Shown here: piece after piece, positions 13,311 through 22,685 of the stretch
Numbering within the stretch: the first letter of the stretch is position 1
Layout: each line of letters starts with the position of its first letter
Source of the DNA: Symbiodinium natans
Taxonomy: Eukaryota; Sar; Dinophyceae; Suessiales; Symbiodiniaceae
Length of the DNA: 64,000 bases
Assembly: GCA_905221605.1 (NCBI GenBank)
Contig: CAJNDS010002614.1
Location: 237,001-301,000 of the forward strand
Reading direction: 5' to 3'
The notes under the pieces: model-generated
What the model saw: only the letters and a program-made list of their open reading frames with translations
The model's database searches: none
What the model was told of the DNA's origin: nothing
Made by a program: the position numbers and the translations under genes

Positions 13311-13339
13311 TTAATTAGTGACTTTTGGAATGCCTGGGC
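13311..13339 (-). repeat. Right terminal inverted repeat (29 bp)
   Basis: The reverse complement matches 11255-11283 at 27 of 29 positions. GATTCC follows directly. Confidence 0.8.
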
Positions 13340-13673
13340 GATTCCGATTCCGGTTCCGGTTCCGGTTGTTCCGGTTCCGGTTGTTCCGGTTCCGGTTCTT
13401 CTTCCGGTTCCGGTTCTTCTTCCGGTCCGGTTCTTCTTCCGGTTCCGGTTCTTCTTCCGGTTCCGGTTCTTCTTCCGGTTCCGATTCTTCTTCCGATTCC
13501 GATTTTTCTTCCGATTCCGATTCTTCTTCCGATTCCCATTCTTCTTCCGATTCCGATTCTTCTTCCGATTCCGATTCTTCTTCCGATTCCGATTCTTTTT
13601 TCGATTCCGATTCTTCTTCCGATTCCGATTCTTCTTCCGATTCCGATTCTTCTTCCGATTCCGATTCTTCTTC
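13340..13673 (+). repeat. TTCCGATTC / TTCTTC minisatellite
   Basis: Repeats of TTCCGATTCCGATTC spaced by TTCTTC, with a TTCCGG-rich start. It continues the TTCCGA/TTCCGG block that ends at 11254, as if the AT-rich element had split one array. Glu/Ser and Arg/Lys frames across it are artefacts. Confidence 0.93.
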
Positions 13674-13916
13674 ATGACCACGCTCAGGGGTTGGGGGGGG
13701 GTAATGGTGCTGTGCTTTGTGCACATGACCACGCTGTCTAGTCCCGTAAAGGAGTGAGCAACCCACATGCTTCTAATGCATTATCTGGATGTGAGAAAGA
13801 AGAGAAGCCGAAATGAATTTGAAGAAGATATAGATAGAGAATTATTATCTTTCCATAGAAATCTTTACTAATAATGAAGAGGAAAAAATGCTGTTTTTTT
13901 TTTTTTTTTTAAATTA

Positions 13917-14170
13917 ATTAGTGGAATTCCTTAAAGGATTATTAGAAGATAGAAAATGTAGATAAAAAAAAAATGAAAAGACAAAGAACCTCCTTAATGT
14001 TGGATTGTAAATATAATACAAAGCCATTCAAAAAATGGAAATGGAGATAAAAAAATTTGTAATTACTGTAACTCCTCGTAAACTCATTTGTCCGAAAGGT
14101 AAAACATAACCCATAAATGCTGTTCCCATTAAGAAGAAGTAAATAATAATTCCAGAAAACCAAGTTTGGG
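13917..14170 (-). pseudogene. cob: Mitochondrial cytochrome b fragment (central to C-terminal part)
   Basis: On the minus strand the frame reads [20 protein letters not shown], then VLPFGQMS and VTVITN, the conserved central block of cytochrome b (complex III, proton-pumping quinol oxidation). After a T-homopolymer the frame slips and reads PFPFFEWLC, slips again to PTLRRFFV, then YLHFLSSNNPL, which matches the corresponding alveolate cob segment. At least two frameshifts at homopolymers and a shortened join make this a broken copy. It faces away from the second cob piece 45 bp to the right. Confidence 0.8.
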
Positions 14171-14214
14171 TTTTTGCGGTTCACCCTCCGCAAGCCCAAA
14201 AGGAAAAATTGTAT

Positions 14215-14315
14215 TACTGGTGGAATCTCATTTTTATTTTTGGAATGTTGGTTTTTTTTTATTAGGCATTACTATTTTATTACAAATTATTACAGGAATC
14301 TTCTTCGGTTTACAT
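14215..14315 (+). pseudogene. cob: Mitochondrial cytochrome b fragment (N-terminal part)
   Basis: The plus strand reads WWNLIFIFGMLV, then after a one-base slip in a T run LLGITILLQIITGIFFGLH, the first transmembrane helix of cytochrome b. It ends abruptly after GLH. Orientation is opposite to the 13917-14170 piece although it is the upstream part of the same gene, so the gene was rearranged before or during insertion. Confidence 0.75.
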
Positions 14316-14641
14316 TAAACTTTTGGAATCTTGGAAGCTGGGGAATCTTATCCGGGCAGCCGCCCGAACTGTTAAGTTTTTAAAACTCTATTAGCAGAAC
14401 CCGATTATCTGCTAATTCCAATCAAATGTTCAATTTCTAACTTTCAAATTTTCGATTTCAAAATTTCGAAAAAGTTTTTTAAAGGCGAATTTGTTTTTCA
14501 AATTTCGGAAAAAACACTGCTTCCTGGAACTCTGTGCTGTTCAAACACGCGATTGCTGGGCTTCTATGTTCTGAAAGTGTCAGAGTTTCGGAGGGGGCTT
14601 CAAGGTTCAAATCCGAAGGATAACTCAACTTGATAAACATC

Positions 14642-14714
14642 AGCGGAGTGGCGCAGTGGTTAGCGTGTTGGGCTCATAACCCAAAGGTCCCTGGATCGAA
14701 ACCAGGCTCCGCTA
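14642..14714 (+). tRNA. Initiator tRNA-Met (CAT)
   Basis: A complete cloverleaf: acceptor AGCGGAG/CTCCGCT, D-stem GCGC/GCGT, anticodon arm TTGGG-CTCATAA-CCCAA with CAT at 14675-14677, T-arm CCTGG-ATCGAAA-CCAGG, discriminator A. Initiator marks are present: A1:U72 pair, three consecutive G:C pairs in the anticodon stem, and A54 and A60 in the T-loop (ATCGAAA in place of TTCGAAT). It has no intron. The anticodon half of this tRNA resembles the complement of the primer-binding site of the copia element at 32.7-41.7 kb. Confidence 0.93.
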
Positions 14715-14726
14715 GTTTTGCCGAAA

Positions 14727-14818
14727 CGACCCAGGGTGGACTCGAACCACCATGATTTGCGGCTGCAAAGTGAAAGTCACTTCGAAGGGCAACGCCTTAT
14801 CCATTAGGCTACTAGGTC
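14727..14818 (-). tRNA. tRNA-Arg(TCG)-like gene with a probable 19-nt intron
   Basis: The minus strand gives acceptor GACCTAG/CTGGGTC (one A:G mismatch), D-arm GCCTAATGGATAAGGC, anticodon loop CTTCGAA, and a perfect T-arm GGTGG-TTCGAGT-CCACC. At 92 nt it is about 19 too long. The excess lies after the anticodon and folds as AAGTG-ACTTT-CACTT, as a canonical intron would. With it removed, the anticodon stem keeps one C:C mismatch. It may be a functional intron-bearing gene or a decayed copy. Confidence 0.5.
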
Positions 14819-14899
14819 CTCTTCATTCGACGGCGATGTTGATCAGAAAAAAATATCATGGACAACTGGTATAAAAGTGCCCAGACAAAGCAAACAGTT

Positions 14900-14989
14900 G
14901 ACCCAGTGGCCTCATGGCTAAGGCGTTGCTGTTAAAGTCGTGCAGACTTTGCCAAGCAAATCATGGTGGTTCGAATGCACCCTGGGTCG
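14900..14989 (+). tRNA. tRNA-like gene, same body as the 14.73-kb gene, loop TAA, probable 17-nt intron
   Basis: Acceptor GACCCAG/CTGGGTC pairs perfectly, D-arm GCCTCATGGCTAAGGC. The anticodon stem TTGCT/AGCAA pairs if about 17 nt that contain part of an AAAGTC...GACTTT hairpin are removed. The loop would then carry TAA. The T-arm GGTGG-TTCGAAT-GCACC has one mismatch. The 3' 34 nt differ from the 14727-14818 gene at only two positions, yet the Arg-type body does not fit a Leu identity, so a pseudogene is quite possible. Confidence 0.4.
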
Positions 14990-15090
14990 CTTTGGAAGCG
15001 CAAGTTGACAATTGTGATAACAACACAACTTATTAACGACTGCAAGAGCAAAAAAAAATGTATTTCCCGACCACCCGATCGTCAGTGGCA

Positions 15091-15479
15091 GCAACAACAA
15101 CTGCTACTACTTCTACTACAACAACAACTACGACAATAACAACTACAGCAACAAAGTAGAGCAGCAATTACAGTACAGCAAGTACAGGAACAGGTACCAC
15201 AACAAGTACCACAACCACCACCACAATGAGACCACTACAACAACTACACAACACAACACAAACTACAACAACAACAACAACAACAACAACAACTGCAACA
15301 ACTTCTACACCATAGATGTTGTTTTTGTCAGCTGCCCTTGTCAGTCCACGACGACAACGACTACAACAACGATCTACAACAACAACGACTACAACAACGA
15401 CAACTACAACGACTACTAAACAACAACAGCAACAACAGCAACAACAACAACAACACAACAACAACAAAAACAACATTTC
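15091..15479 (+). repeat. (CAA)/(CTA) compound microsatellite, left flank of the giant element
   Basis: ACAACAACAACTAC-type repeats, with pure (ACA)n at 15264-15297 and 15420-15475, interrupted by about 50 bp of mixed sequence near 15320. A similar CAA-plus-CTA array lies at 42427, at the other end of the minus-strand element. ATTTC repeats (x4) mark the junction at 15475-15495. Confidence 0.9.
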
Positions 15480-15772
15480 ATTTCATTTCATTTCGGACGC
15501 ATGTGCGGGTCATGTCCCAATTTTGGCGGGCATCGAGGTTGAGCGACCTATTCATTCTGACCTGATCCATCCGATGTCCGACCTTCTACAAGCAATTTGG
15601 GTGCGCTTCTGTACGCGTCTCTTCAGCAGGCAGGCTGGCAGGCAGGCCTTGTCTGAAGGCATCGGCCATGCAGGCTGGCATTTGTCCATAAAGAGGCATT
15701 GAGGCTTTTCTTCTGCAGTGCGAGCAATTGTCTGGAGACTGGATCGATCCTTTGTTAGGACTATTCGGGCGC

Positions 15773-16960
15773 TTAGGGATAGTGGTTCGGCTTGCTGGAG
15801 GCGACCTCACTCGCATACTGGAACCAGGCTGATGGTACGAAATGGGAAGCCAGAATGGCTGCTTCTCGAGCCCGAAGAAGGGACTGGACCTGTTTTGCGA
15901 TGAAAGGAAGCAAGCATCTTGTAGACAATTGCACAATGGGTTGATGATTTGGTAGCGAAGAGCCATGCTGTTCTGGAAGTCTTGAGAGTGATCCTCCGGG
16001 TTGATGCAGAATTGACCTGCTTAAGCAAGGCTTCCTCAAAGAGCTCAGGAGTTCGCCTCTCGAGATCACTGCTTCCGTGATCATGGATCGAACCCAGGCA
16101 ATTTCCTCTGCATGGATGTCTCGAAGTAGCCACTTCCGATACGTGACTAGATCCTCTCGGATTTGGTCCTGGTAGTTCGGAAGATGAGGCAACAGAGCTA
16201 GGAGCTGTTGATCGTAGGGCAGGGCGTTGAGGTGATGATCTTGATGATGTTGAAAGCGCCATCCGTTCTTCACTGACGATACCCGGTATACTGTGGAGGC
16301 TCTCTTGAGCGCCTGCAAGTCGAAGTGAGATTGGAGGGGAAGTAGTCCAAGCCTTGTTCCGGAGCGTGCGATGGCTGTGACTGCTCAATGCCCGAGAGGA
16401 GGCGTGGCGTTGACGATCGCATCAGAAGGTGAAGATGTGACAAGGTGTTGGCTATCATAAAGTGCACCTCCTCCTGGCCAAAGTGGCGCGTCAAGTACGT
16501 CCAGATGCGCTGGATGGTGGGCTCTGCATCTTCTAGCTGAAATGAGTTCTGGCCAGGACCATCGTTCGTGTAGTCCCGAATCGCCTGAGAGATGAAGAGG
16601 AGCTGGCGCTTCTGATGGTACGTCAGAGTGTCGGCACGAGGTTCAGTCAGCATCATCTCGTCATGCTTTCGTTTTGCTGCCAGCTGTCGGGGTGCAGTTT
16701 TTGGAAGGTAGAGCCTCAATTCTCCAGTTAGTCTTCTCTGTGAGCTTCATAAAGCTGCAAGCACGCGAAGCTATCCGCATCTGGCGGTCCGAGTGTTGGA
16801 TCGCCGCCTCCGCAGAGGTGCGTGAGGGTGCCAGGTCCAGATTGCTTGCTGTGGCGGTGCCGGATTGAGAGGTAGAGTATACTGGCAACGGCATGAAGAG
16901 AGATTCGAGGAGTACCTCCATTGCTTGTTCGCGGCTTAGGACTGGGTGAAGATTTGCCAT
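15773..16960 (-). CDS. Unknown-family paralogue A (frameshifted)
   Basis: Starts at the ATG at 16960, 27 nt after a motif copy: MANLHPVLSREQAMEVLLES. Similarity to paralogue C is strong along the length, including QAIRDYTNDGPGQNSFQLED, the H-rich LSHLHLLMRSSTPRLLSGIE block, and a later LLPFIAKQVQSLLRA end. The coding path uses at least three frames (breaks near 16700, 16330 and 15900), so it is either disabled or interrupted by short introns. It is predicted soluble and helical, with no recognisable catalytic motif. No function can be assigned. It is the last gene of the element in sense order. Confidence 0.55.
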
Positions 16961-17144
16961 GATTTTTGGCAGGGTTTAAGTTCGCCCAGGAGGAGACCTC
17001 ACTCGTGCAGAACCTGAAGCCGTGCTTAGTGAGACCAGGTGCAGCAAGATCGGAGCTCCAAGCTTTTTCCGCAATTTGAGAAGATAGTGCAGTGAACAGG
17101 AGGGGGCCTCTCTCGTTGGGATGCTATGGTGCACTGACGATGGG

Positions 17145-18292
17145 CTAGCCACGAATTTTATCATTAAGCATCTGCTTCAGATGTCGACGGTGTCGAACAA
17201 GGAGCAGAGTCAGCGCCACTGCAAAGTTCTTGTAGTCGTCAAAGACTTGGTCGTGGAGCGGGGACATAATAGTGATGACTCCTTGCGCCTGCTCAAGATC
17301 CCCTTGGTCCCCACCGTGTCTGTGACGTATTTGTTGCCAGAGACTGTCAGCAAAGTAGCGATGGAGAGTGTCTCTAGGCAGAAGCTGACCCACTACCAGG
17401 TTGCGCACCCACAAAAAGTCTTCCTTTGTCAGAGGAGTGGACAGCCAGAGGCGGTACATTGTCAGGATTTCTTGGAATCATTGGGGCCAATTTGGAGTGG
17501 TATTCCTCGTAGTCAAGCTTGGAGAGATCGCGGTCTTGTTCGAGGAATTCCCAGCTTTCTCGAATCTGTTCGCTGGCTGACGTAGGTGTGGAGGCAGAAA
17601 TAGTCCGCAGTTGTTGCAGCAGGCGCAACTGGAGCGATGCTCTTTTGAGCGTTCTGAAGTCATATGCTTCAAGGTCAAGCTGATGAGCGTCTTGCAGCCG
17701 GAGGTTTGAGGGGAAGTACTTCTTGCCTTGCCAGTTCTCCTCTGTCGTTTGGCGATGCAACTGTAGAAGGTTCCGTTGATGTGCTGGGGTAAATTCAGAT
17801 TGCAGTAGGACTTGGCTTGCTCCAGAGTTCGGAGCAGAATGGCATTCAGCTCTGACTGCGAGAACCTCCTGATGAGATAATGTGCCAGGTTAGTGCACTA
17901 GCTTGATTGGCATCGAACGTACTAAAGGACGGTGAGCCTTCTCCGTCATTTGTGTAGTTTCGGATCATGAGGGAGAGGTATATGATTTGCTGGCGCTGGA
18001 GAGACCCCATGTATGGGGGCAGCTGCGCTGAAGGCAGCTCATCATCAATGTGCTTGCACTTGCCTGCCAAGGTACGTGGCCAGGCTTCAAGGGGCAAATC
18101 AGTATGCCTTCCCTCGCGCCAGGCCAGGTGCCTATCCAAATGACATATGAAGCTGCAGAGCCGTGATGCCACTCTCATGCTTCGTTCTGCCATAGGTTCA
18201 AGTTCTTCTGTAGTGAAGGTGAGCCTCCTCGGGGCGAGGTGGGTATTTGCGGAGGTGGATGTGGCAGCCCGGCTATGGTCAGCATCGATCAA
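17145..18292 (-). CDS. Unknown-family paralogue B (frameshifted, most diverged of A-C)
   Basis: The first frame (17846-18292) has RVASRLCSFICHLDRHLAW and LSLMIRNYTNDGEGSPSF, aligning with RIASRTCSFMKLLTEKVNW and FISQAIRDYTNDGPGQNSF of paralogue C. Coding then moves to 17374-17760 and 17145-17459, ending LLLVRHRRHLKQMLNDKIRG. The annotated start is not an ATG. The upstream spacer (18293-18533) shares CAGAGCTGAGGCGTTGGCAC with the spacer before gene C. A diverged motif copy lies 30 nt after the stop. Function unknown. Confidence 0.5.
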
Positions 18293-18567
18293 AGCAGAAA
18301 GCTGCAGACGTCAATGTTTGAGCGTTTAAACCAGGCAGAGCTGAGGCGTTGGCACTGCATCATGCTTCAACTCTATCTGCAGGAAAACCTCAATGTCGCA
18401 GATTGCTGCGAAGAAAGGGCTGTGCTGCTGTTAGAGAGGCAGGAGACTTTTCCACTGCTTATGACTTGGCGTGCAAGAGGCAGGTTTCGTCCCTTGTTGG
18501 ACAGAGATGTTGCTAACCCGATGCTCTGCATTGCAGGAGGGGACCTCACTCGCAAACTGCTGGCAGG

Positions 18568-19825
18568 CTAGGGCGCGAAAAGACGAAGCCAGGACTGCTG
18601 CCTCTCGAGCGACAAAGTACGAAGAAGTGACCGGACTCGATGGCGGTTCAGGGGAGTGAGCATCTTATAGACGATCGCAAACGGTTTGTACTCCTCGTAG
18701 ACGTCATCGTGTAGAGGATTGATGATGATTTGGTAGAAGCGAAGAGCCAGGCTGTTTTGGAAGTCCGGAGTGGAATCAACGGGATTGGGAGAATCAGCAC
18801 AGCTTGAGGAGAGCTTGTTCGAAGAGTTCCCGGAGTTCACCTCTCGAGATTGCTGACTCTAAGAGTGCAGTGCGGGTCCAGGCTGTCTCCTCTTCAGTGA
18901 TTTCACGTAGGAGCCATTGCCTGAACATCGCCAGATTCTCTCGGATTTGGTCCTGGTAGTCCGGGAGCTGGAGATGCTTGTCATAGGGTAAGGAGTTGAG
19001 ATGTTGCGCTTGTTGTTGGAAGCGCCAGCCATTTTTTACAGGTGACTCTCCGCCTGGGGTCGAGCGAGATAGCTTGAGAAGCTGCTGTACTCGGTAGATC
19101 GTCGATGCACGCCTGAGTGCCTGAAGGTCGAAATATTGGAGATCCAAGTGTTTGTCTTCGGGTAGGCTTAGATGCGGGGGAAAATAGCCCTGACCTTGTC
19201 CCGGAGCCAAGGATGGCTGTGACTGCTCTATGCCTGATATCAGACGTGGTGTCGCCGACCTCATCAGGAGATGAAGATGCGACAAGGTGGTGGCTATCAT
19301 AAAATTGATCTCTCCTTTGGCAAAATGACGTGTTAGGTACGTCCAACTTCGCAATGTGGTATTCTCCGCATCTTCGAGTTGAAAGGAGTTTTGACCTGGG
19401 CCATCGTTCGTGTAGTCCCTGATCGCCTGAGATATGAAGATGAGCTGACGCCGCCGAGGATGGGTCAGAGTGTTCTCCTGAGGCTCGTGGAGCATCATTT
19501 CCTCGTGCTTGCGTTTGGTTGCTAGCTGTCGAGTAGCAGTCTTGGGGAGGTAGAGTCGAAGGTCACCCAGTCTCCAGTTGACTTTCTCCGTGAGCAGTTT
19601 CATGAAGCTGCAGGTGCGGGAAGCTATGCGTATCTGGCGGTCTGAGTGCTGGAGGGTGTCGTCTGCCTGGATACGTGTAGATGCCATTTGCAGGTTGCTG
19701 GCCGTGTGGTCTCCCGAGTTGGATGCAGGGTAAACCGGAAGCGGTAGGAAAAGGGATTCCAGAAGCACCTCCATGGTTTGGTCCCTACTCAGCACCGGAG
19801 GGAGGGCCTCCTTGGTCAGGCTCAT
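18568..19825 (-). CDS. Unknown-family paralogue C (best preserved)
   Basis: Starts at ATG 19825, one base after a motif copy. One uninterrupted frame of 343 codons (18794-19825) is followed by a shifted end (18568-18840) closing with FAIVYKMLTPLNRHRVRSLL and a stop 16 nt before the next motif copy. Predicted largely helical; Arg-rich; regions include MEVLLESLFLPLPVYP at the start, RIASRTCSFMKLL, and ISQAIRDYTNDGPGQNSFQL. No signal peptide, membrane helix or catalytic motif is evident. Four copies of this family in tandem suggest dosage or divergence of a structural or nucleic-acid-binding role, which is a guess. Confidence 0.65.
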
Positions 19826-19845
19826 ACAGGAGGGGACCTCACTCG

Positions 19846-20246
19846 TATGATGGCTCTGATTTTAGCCGGAGCAAACACAATTGCCATGGTGCTTTGGAGC
19901 CAAAGATAGGCAACCAGGAGATAAAGTTTTCTGGGGAAGGCCCCACTCAGGCTGAGCTGCAGAGGTGGGCATGCACTGGTGCAGCAAAGTTCAAGCTCAA
20001 AGCTAGACTGCAGCTTCCAGTGCTGAAGCACTTAAGTTGGGCAGAGCTGAGGCACTGGCACTGCTTTATGTTTCCCTCTTTCTGGATAAAGACCTGAGGC
20101 TTGGCACGGAGAGGGCTGAGACGGTCAAGACTTGCATTTGGGAGAAGGATAAATTGACGGGGATGAATTCTCCTTTGTCTCTCGGCAGCAAGCGTCGTCG
20201 ATCTTTTTGCTAGGAAGAGGATGGTTAGGCAAGTGAGGTGGCCGAC
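19846..20246. other. Intergenic spacer bounded by two motif copies
   Basis: A 400-bp spacer between genes D and C, with a motif copy at each end. It contains GCAGAGCTGAGGCACTGGCA, nearly identical to a stretch in the spacer between genes C and B (near 18340), so spacers as well as genes were duplicated. Confidence 0.6.
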
Positions 20247-20258
20247 CAGGAGGGGACC

Positions 20259-21498
20259 TCACTCGGTCTGTGAAATTGGCGCTGTAGCCGAGAGGCCCGC
20301 TGCCGTAAGCAGAGCATGTCTGAATACCATCCTTCGCTCAGGCGTAAGCATTTTGAAGGCTAAAATCCAGGGGAATGCCTGGTCCAGGACCTCATTCTCC
20401 AGAGGAGAGAGGATGGCAAGTAGTCTGTCCTGTGCCCTGGGATCTTCTGGAAGGTGAACCGCAATTTGCCCTTGAGTTGAAGGGCTAGATGAAATTTGGC
20501 AAAGCTCTCTGGTACTGTGGTGTTGTGCCATAATGCTTCAAGCGAGGTCAGCTCAGATTCTGTGATGGATCGCAACAGCCAGGTTCTGCCCAGATGAAGG
20601 TCTGTCCGCATCGTCTGATAGGCGTTGTTGGGCAAGAGATCATGGAGTTCCGTCAAGTGTTCTGCATAGGAGAGAAGTGCCATGGCTTGGTCTTGTCGCA
20701 AGACATCCCAGGGTTCGCTGGGGTAGATGTCTTCTGGCACTCGTGCTCCTTTTGCTTTGGCGACCATGAAGTCGACCATGGCTATTGTCCGGTAGATCGT
20801 GGACGCTCGCTTGAGCATGTGGATTTCCGCGTCGAGGATGCCCAAAGCATGTTCATCTCTTTGAGCATGTGGATTGGTGTCTTCCTCTCGCGGCCACGGC
20901 GAGGTGTCCGAAGGGAAGAGACAAAGGTGAATTCCGTTCAGGACTCTTGTAGAGTTGCTGGGAAGGATCCAGCGCATATGCTGGGCCGCTCCGTTGACGA
21001 TGTCCCTGACCGTTTGCCCACCCGTTCCCAGGTTGTACAAGGTCTGGGAGATGATAAGGGCCGCTAGCTTGAAGTCGTCCGGCTCCATGGTTTCCTCTTC
21101 AGTGTAAATGTGCACTGTTTCAAGTATCATCTGCAAGGTGAGTGAGCTTCGTTCTGCCTCATAGTGCTTTAGATAAGGGGAGTCTCGATGGGTGATGTTT
21201 GGGATGCCATCTCAGCTTCGGCCAGCAATGGAAGATTAGGCTGAGCTGATTGAGAGAGGATTCGAATCCAGTTGTAACTGCGCGCTGCCAGTCTGAGGGT
21301 GGGTGCGAGCGCACAGTTCTCCCGTCGAGCTAGACCTCTGGCTTCATCCGAGATGTAGAGGTTTGCATCCGGATCTTGGGTACGCTTGCCTGTGTGTAGC
21401 ATGGCCTTGCAGAAAAGATTCAGCGCAGCGAGCTTTGACTTCATTGGCATGGTCGATGAGTCTGGCTGCAGCGGCAGCGAAGGGCATGTATGCAGCAT
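20259..21498 (-). CDS. Unknown-family paralogue D (frameshifted, diverged)
   Basis: ATG at 21498, about 30 nt after a motif copy. The first frame ends at 21169; the same protein continues in the 20360-21136 frame (SPYLKHYEAERSSLTLQMIL, then the METVH-type helix) and ends in 20259-20531 with FKMLTPERRMVFRHALL, matching the end of paralogue C. The middle FKLAALIISQTLYNLGTGGQ aligns with the QAIRDYTNDGPGQ block, and RVLNGIHL with RLISGIEQ. The stop codon TGA lies inside the motif copy at 20247-20265. It is the most distant of the four. Confidence 0.5.
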
Positions 21499-21899
21499 TG
21501 CGCGGGCTTCAAGAGGTGGGCTAGGCAGCAGGAGGTGACCTCTCTATTCTGCCTTTGAGCCTGAAAGAAAGGAAGAAGATGGGTGTTTAGCTTTCAGTAC
21601 CTGTCGACTTGCATCAACTGATAAAAGTGCTTCAGCAGTATGTGCTGCAGGGGGCAATTCTGGGAGAATGAGGAGGGCACTATCTCTGGTCGACCATCCC
21701 ACCTTGGCTAGCCGGAGCGCAGAGCATGATGTATGACTGAGTTGTGCACTTTAAGGCTGAGTCAAGGCAGCAGTAGCAGGGAATGCTCGGCTGGATTTTG
21801 TCGCTAAGGCAGTGCTTAGGTGAGCAGGTGAAAACAGTGGTTCATGCACTCCCTCGTAGGAGGAGACCTCACTCTCTGAATTGAGCTCTGTGCATGGCC

Positions 21900-22563
21900 T
21901 CACACCTGTGGATCGCGTCGTGGACCTTCAGTAATTATCCAGGTCTGGACTGTGCCCGGGGGCAGTGGGCTGCCGGTGGCCGACAGTGCCGAGGTGCGCG
22001 CTGGAGGGGCCCATGGACTAAACGGGTTGGGAGCCAGGGAGACGATCGGCCCTGGAGTGATGATCCATGTGCCCACCAGCGTAGCGGCTTCTTGCGCCGG
22101 ATGAGGATGTGCTGCGGTGTGGGGAGACATCGAGGCCCCACTTCTTGAAGTGCCACTTGTCCAGGAAGAACGTGTCGAGGTTCTGGGAGCACGGGCTGCC
22201 TCCGTGGAGGGGGGACTCTGACCTGAGTGATCCGGCGGAGGAAAAGGCTGGTTAACCGGAGTCGGGGGAGGGGGGCCCGACGGCTGGTAGGCCTGCTGGG
22301 TGGCTTTAGGTGCAGACTGGGCCTGGTTTGCTGGCGAGGGTGCCTTGGTTGTTATGGGGGTAGGAGGAGGCGGACCTCAGTTGGGCTGGCTGGTTCCGGG
22401 AAGAGGCTGTCCGTCGCGAGGAGCTCCTCAGGTCAGCCTCTGTGATCGGTCGCGAGTCTGCATCTGCCTGGTGCCTTTTGCCATGAGGATGTCGTCTTTT
22501 GGAGGGTTTGTCTTCCCCGTGTCGAGCTTCTCGATGTTGTCGGCTGTCCTCCTGCGCCGACAT
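21900..22563 (-). CDS. Gene F: basic N-terminus, Pro/Ser/Thr-rich protein
   Basis: ATG at 22563, 20 nt after a motif copy: MSAQEDSRQHREARHGEDKP, then His/Lys/Arg-rich residues, then a long Pro-rich low-complexity region ending in TWIITPGPIVSLAPNPFSPW and TWIITEGPRRDPQV, where TWIIT and a PxP repeat occur twice. The frame changes around 22300 and 22130. The stop at 21900 is 25 nt before the next motif copy. Probably disordered; the basic start could bind nucleic acid. No family recognised. Confidence 0.4.
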
Positions 22564-22685
22564 GGCTTAGTTAGCAGTTGAACAGGAGGGAACCTCACTC
22601 GTTCGGGGCCGCTATTGGCGATGACTTGACTCTGTCAATAGCTTAAGGTATTGAAATGCGAGTTCGAGTAAAGCGCTCATTTTCC

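Larger units (their letters stand above)
11255..13339. mobile_element. 2.1-kb AT-rich element with terminal inverted repeats
   Basis: The ends are 29-bp inverted repeats with two mismatches. The interior is strongly AT-rich, with A/T homopolymers, several copies of an ATAGTCGCTAATTAA-like motif near both ends, and two telomere-like tracts that point toward each other. No coding frame of note is present, so it would be non-autonomous. The flanks on both sides are the same TTCCGA-type repeat, and GATTCC occurs immediately outside each end, as expected for a duplication, although the repeat itself makes this ambiguous. It could also be a hairpin-derived palindrome. Confidence 0.65.
13741..14640. 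other. AT-rich NUMT-like segment
   Basis: Composition shifts abruptly to AT-rich with A and T homopolymers. It includes two oppositely oriented cytochrome b pieces; 13780-13910 and 14316-14500 have the same composition but no identity I can prove. Dinoflagellate mitochondrial genomes carry many rearranged gene fragments, so this may be a nuclear insertion of such DNA or, less likely, an assembly join. Confidence 0.6.

Noticed and set aside
13238-13768. Glu/Ser- and Arg/Lys/Asn-rich frames resembling disordered nuclear proteins
   Set aside because: Readings of the TTCCGATTC repeat in different frames.
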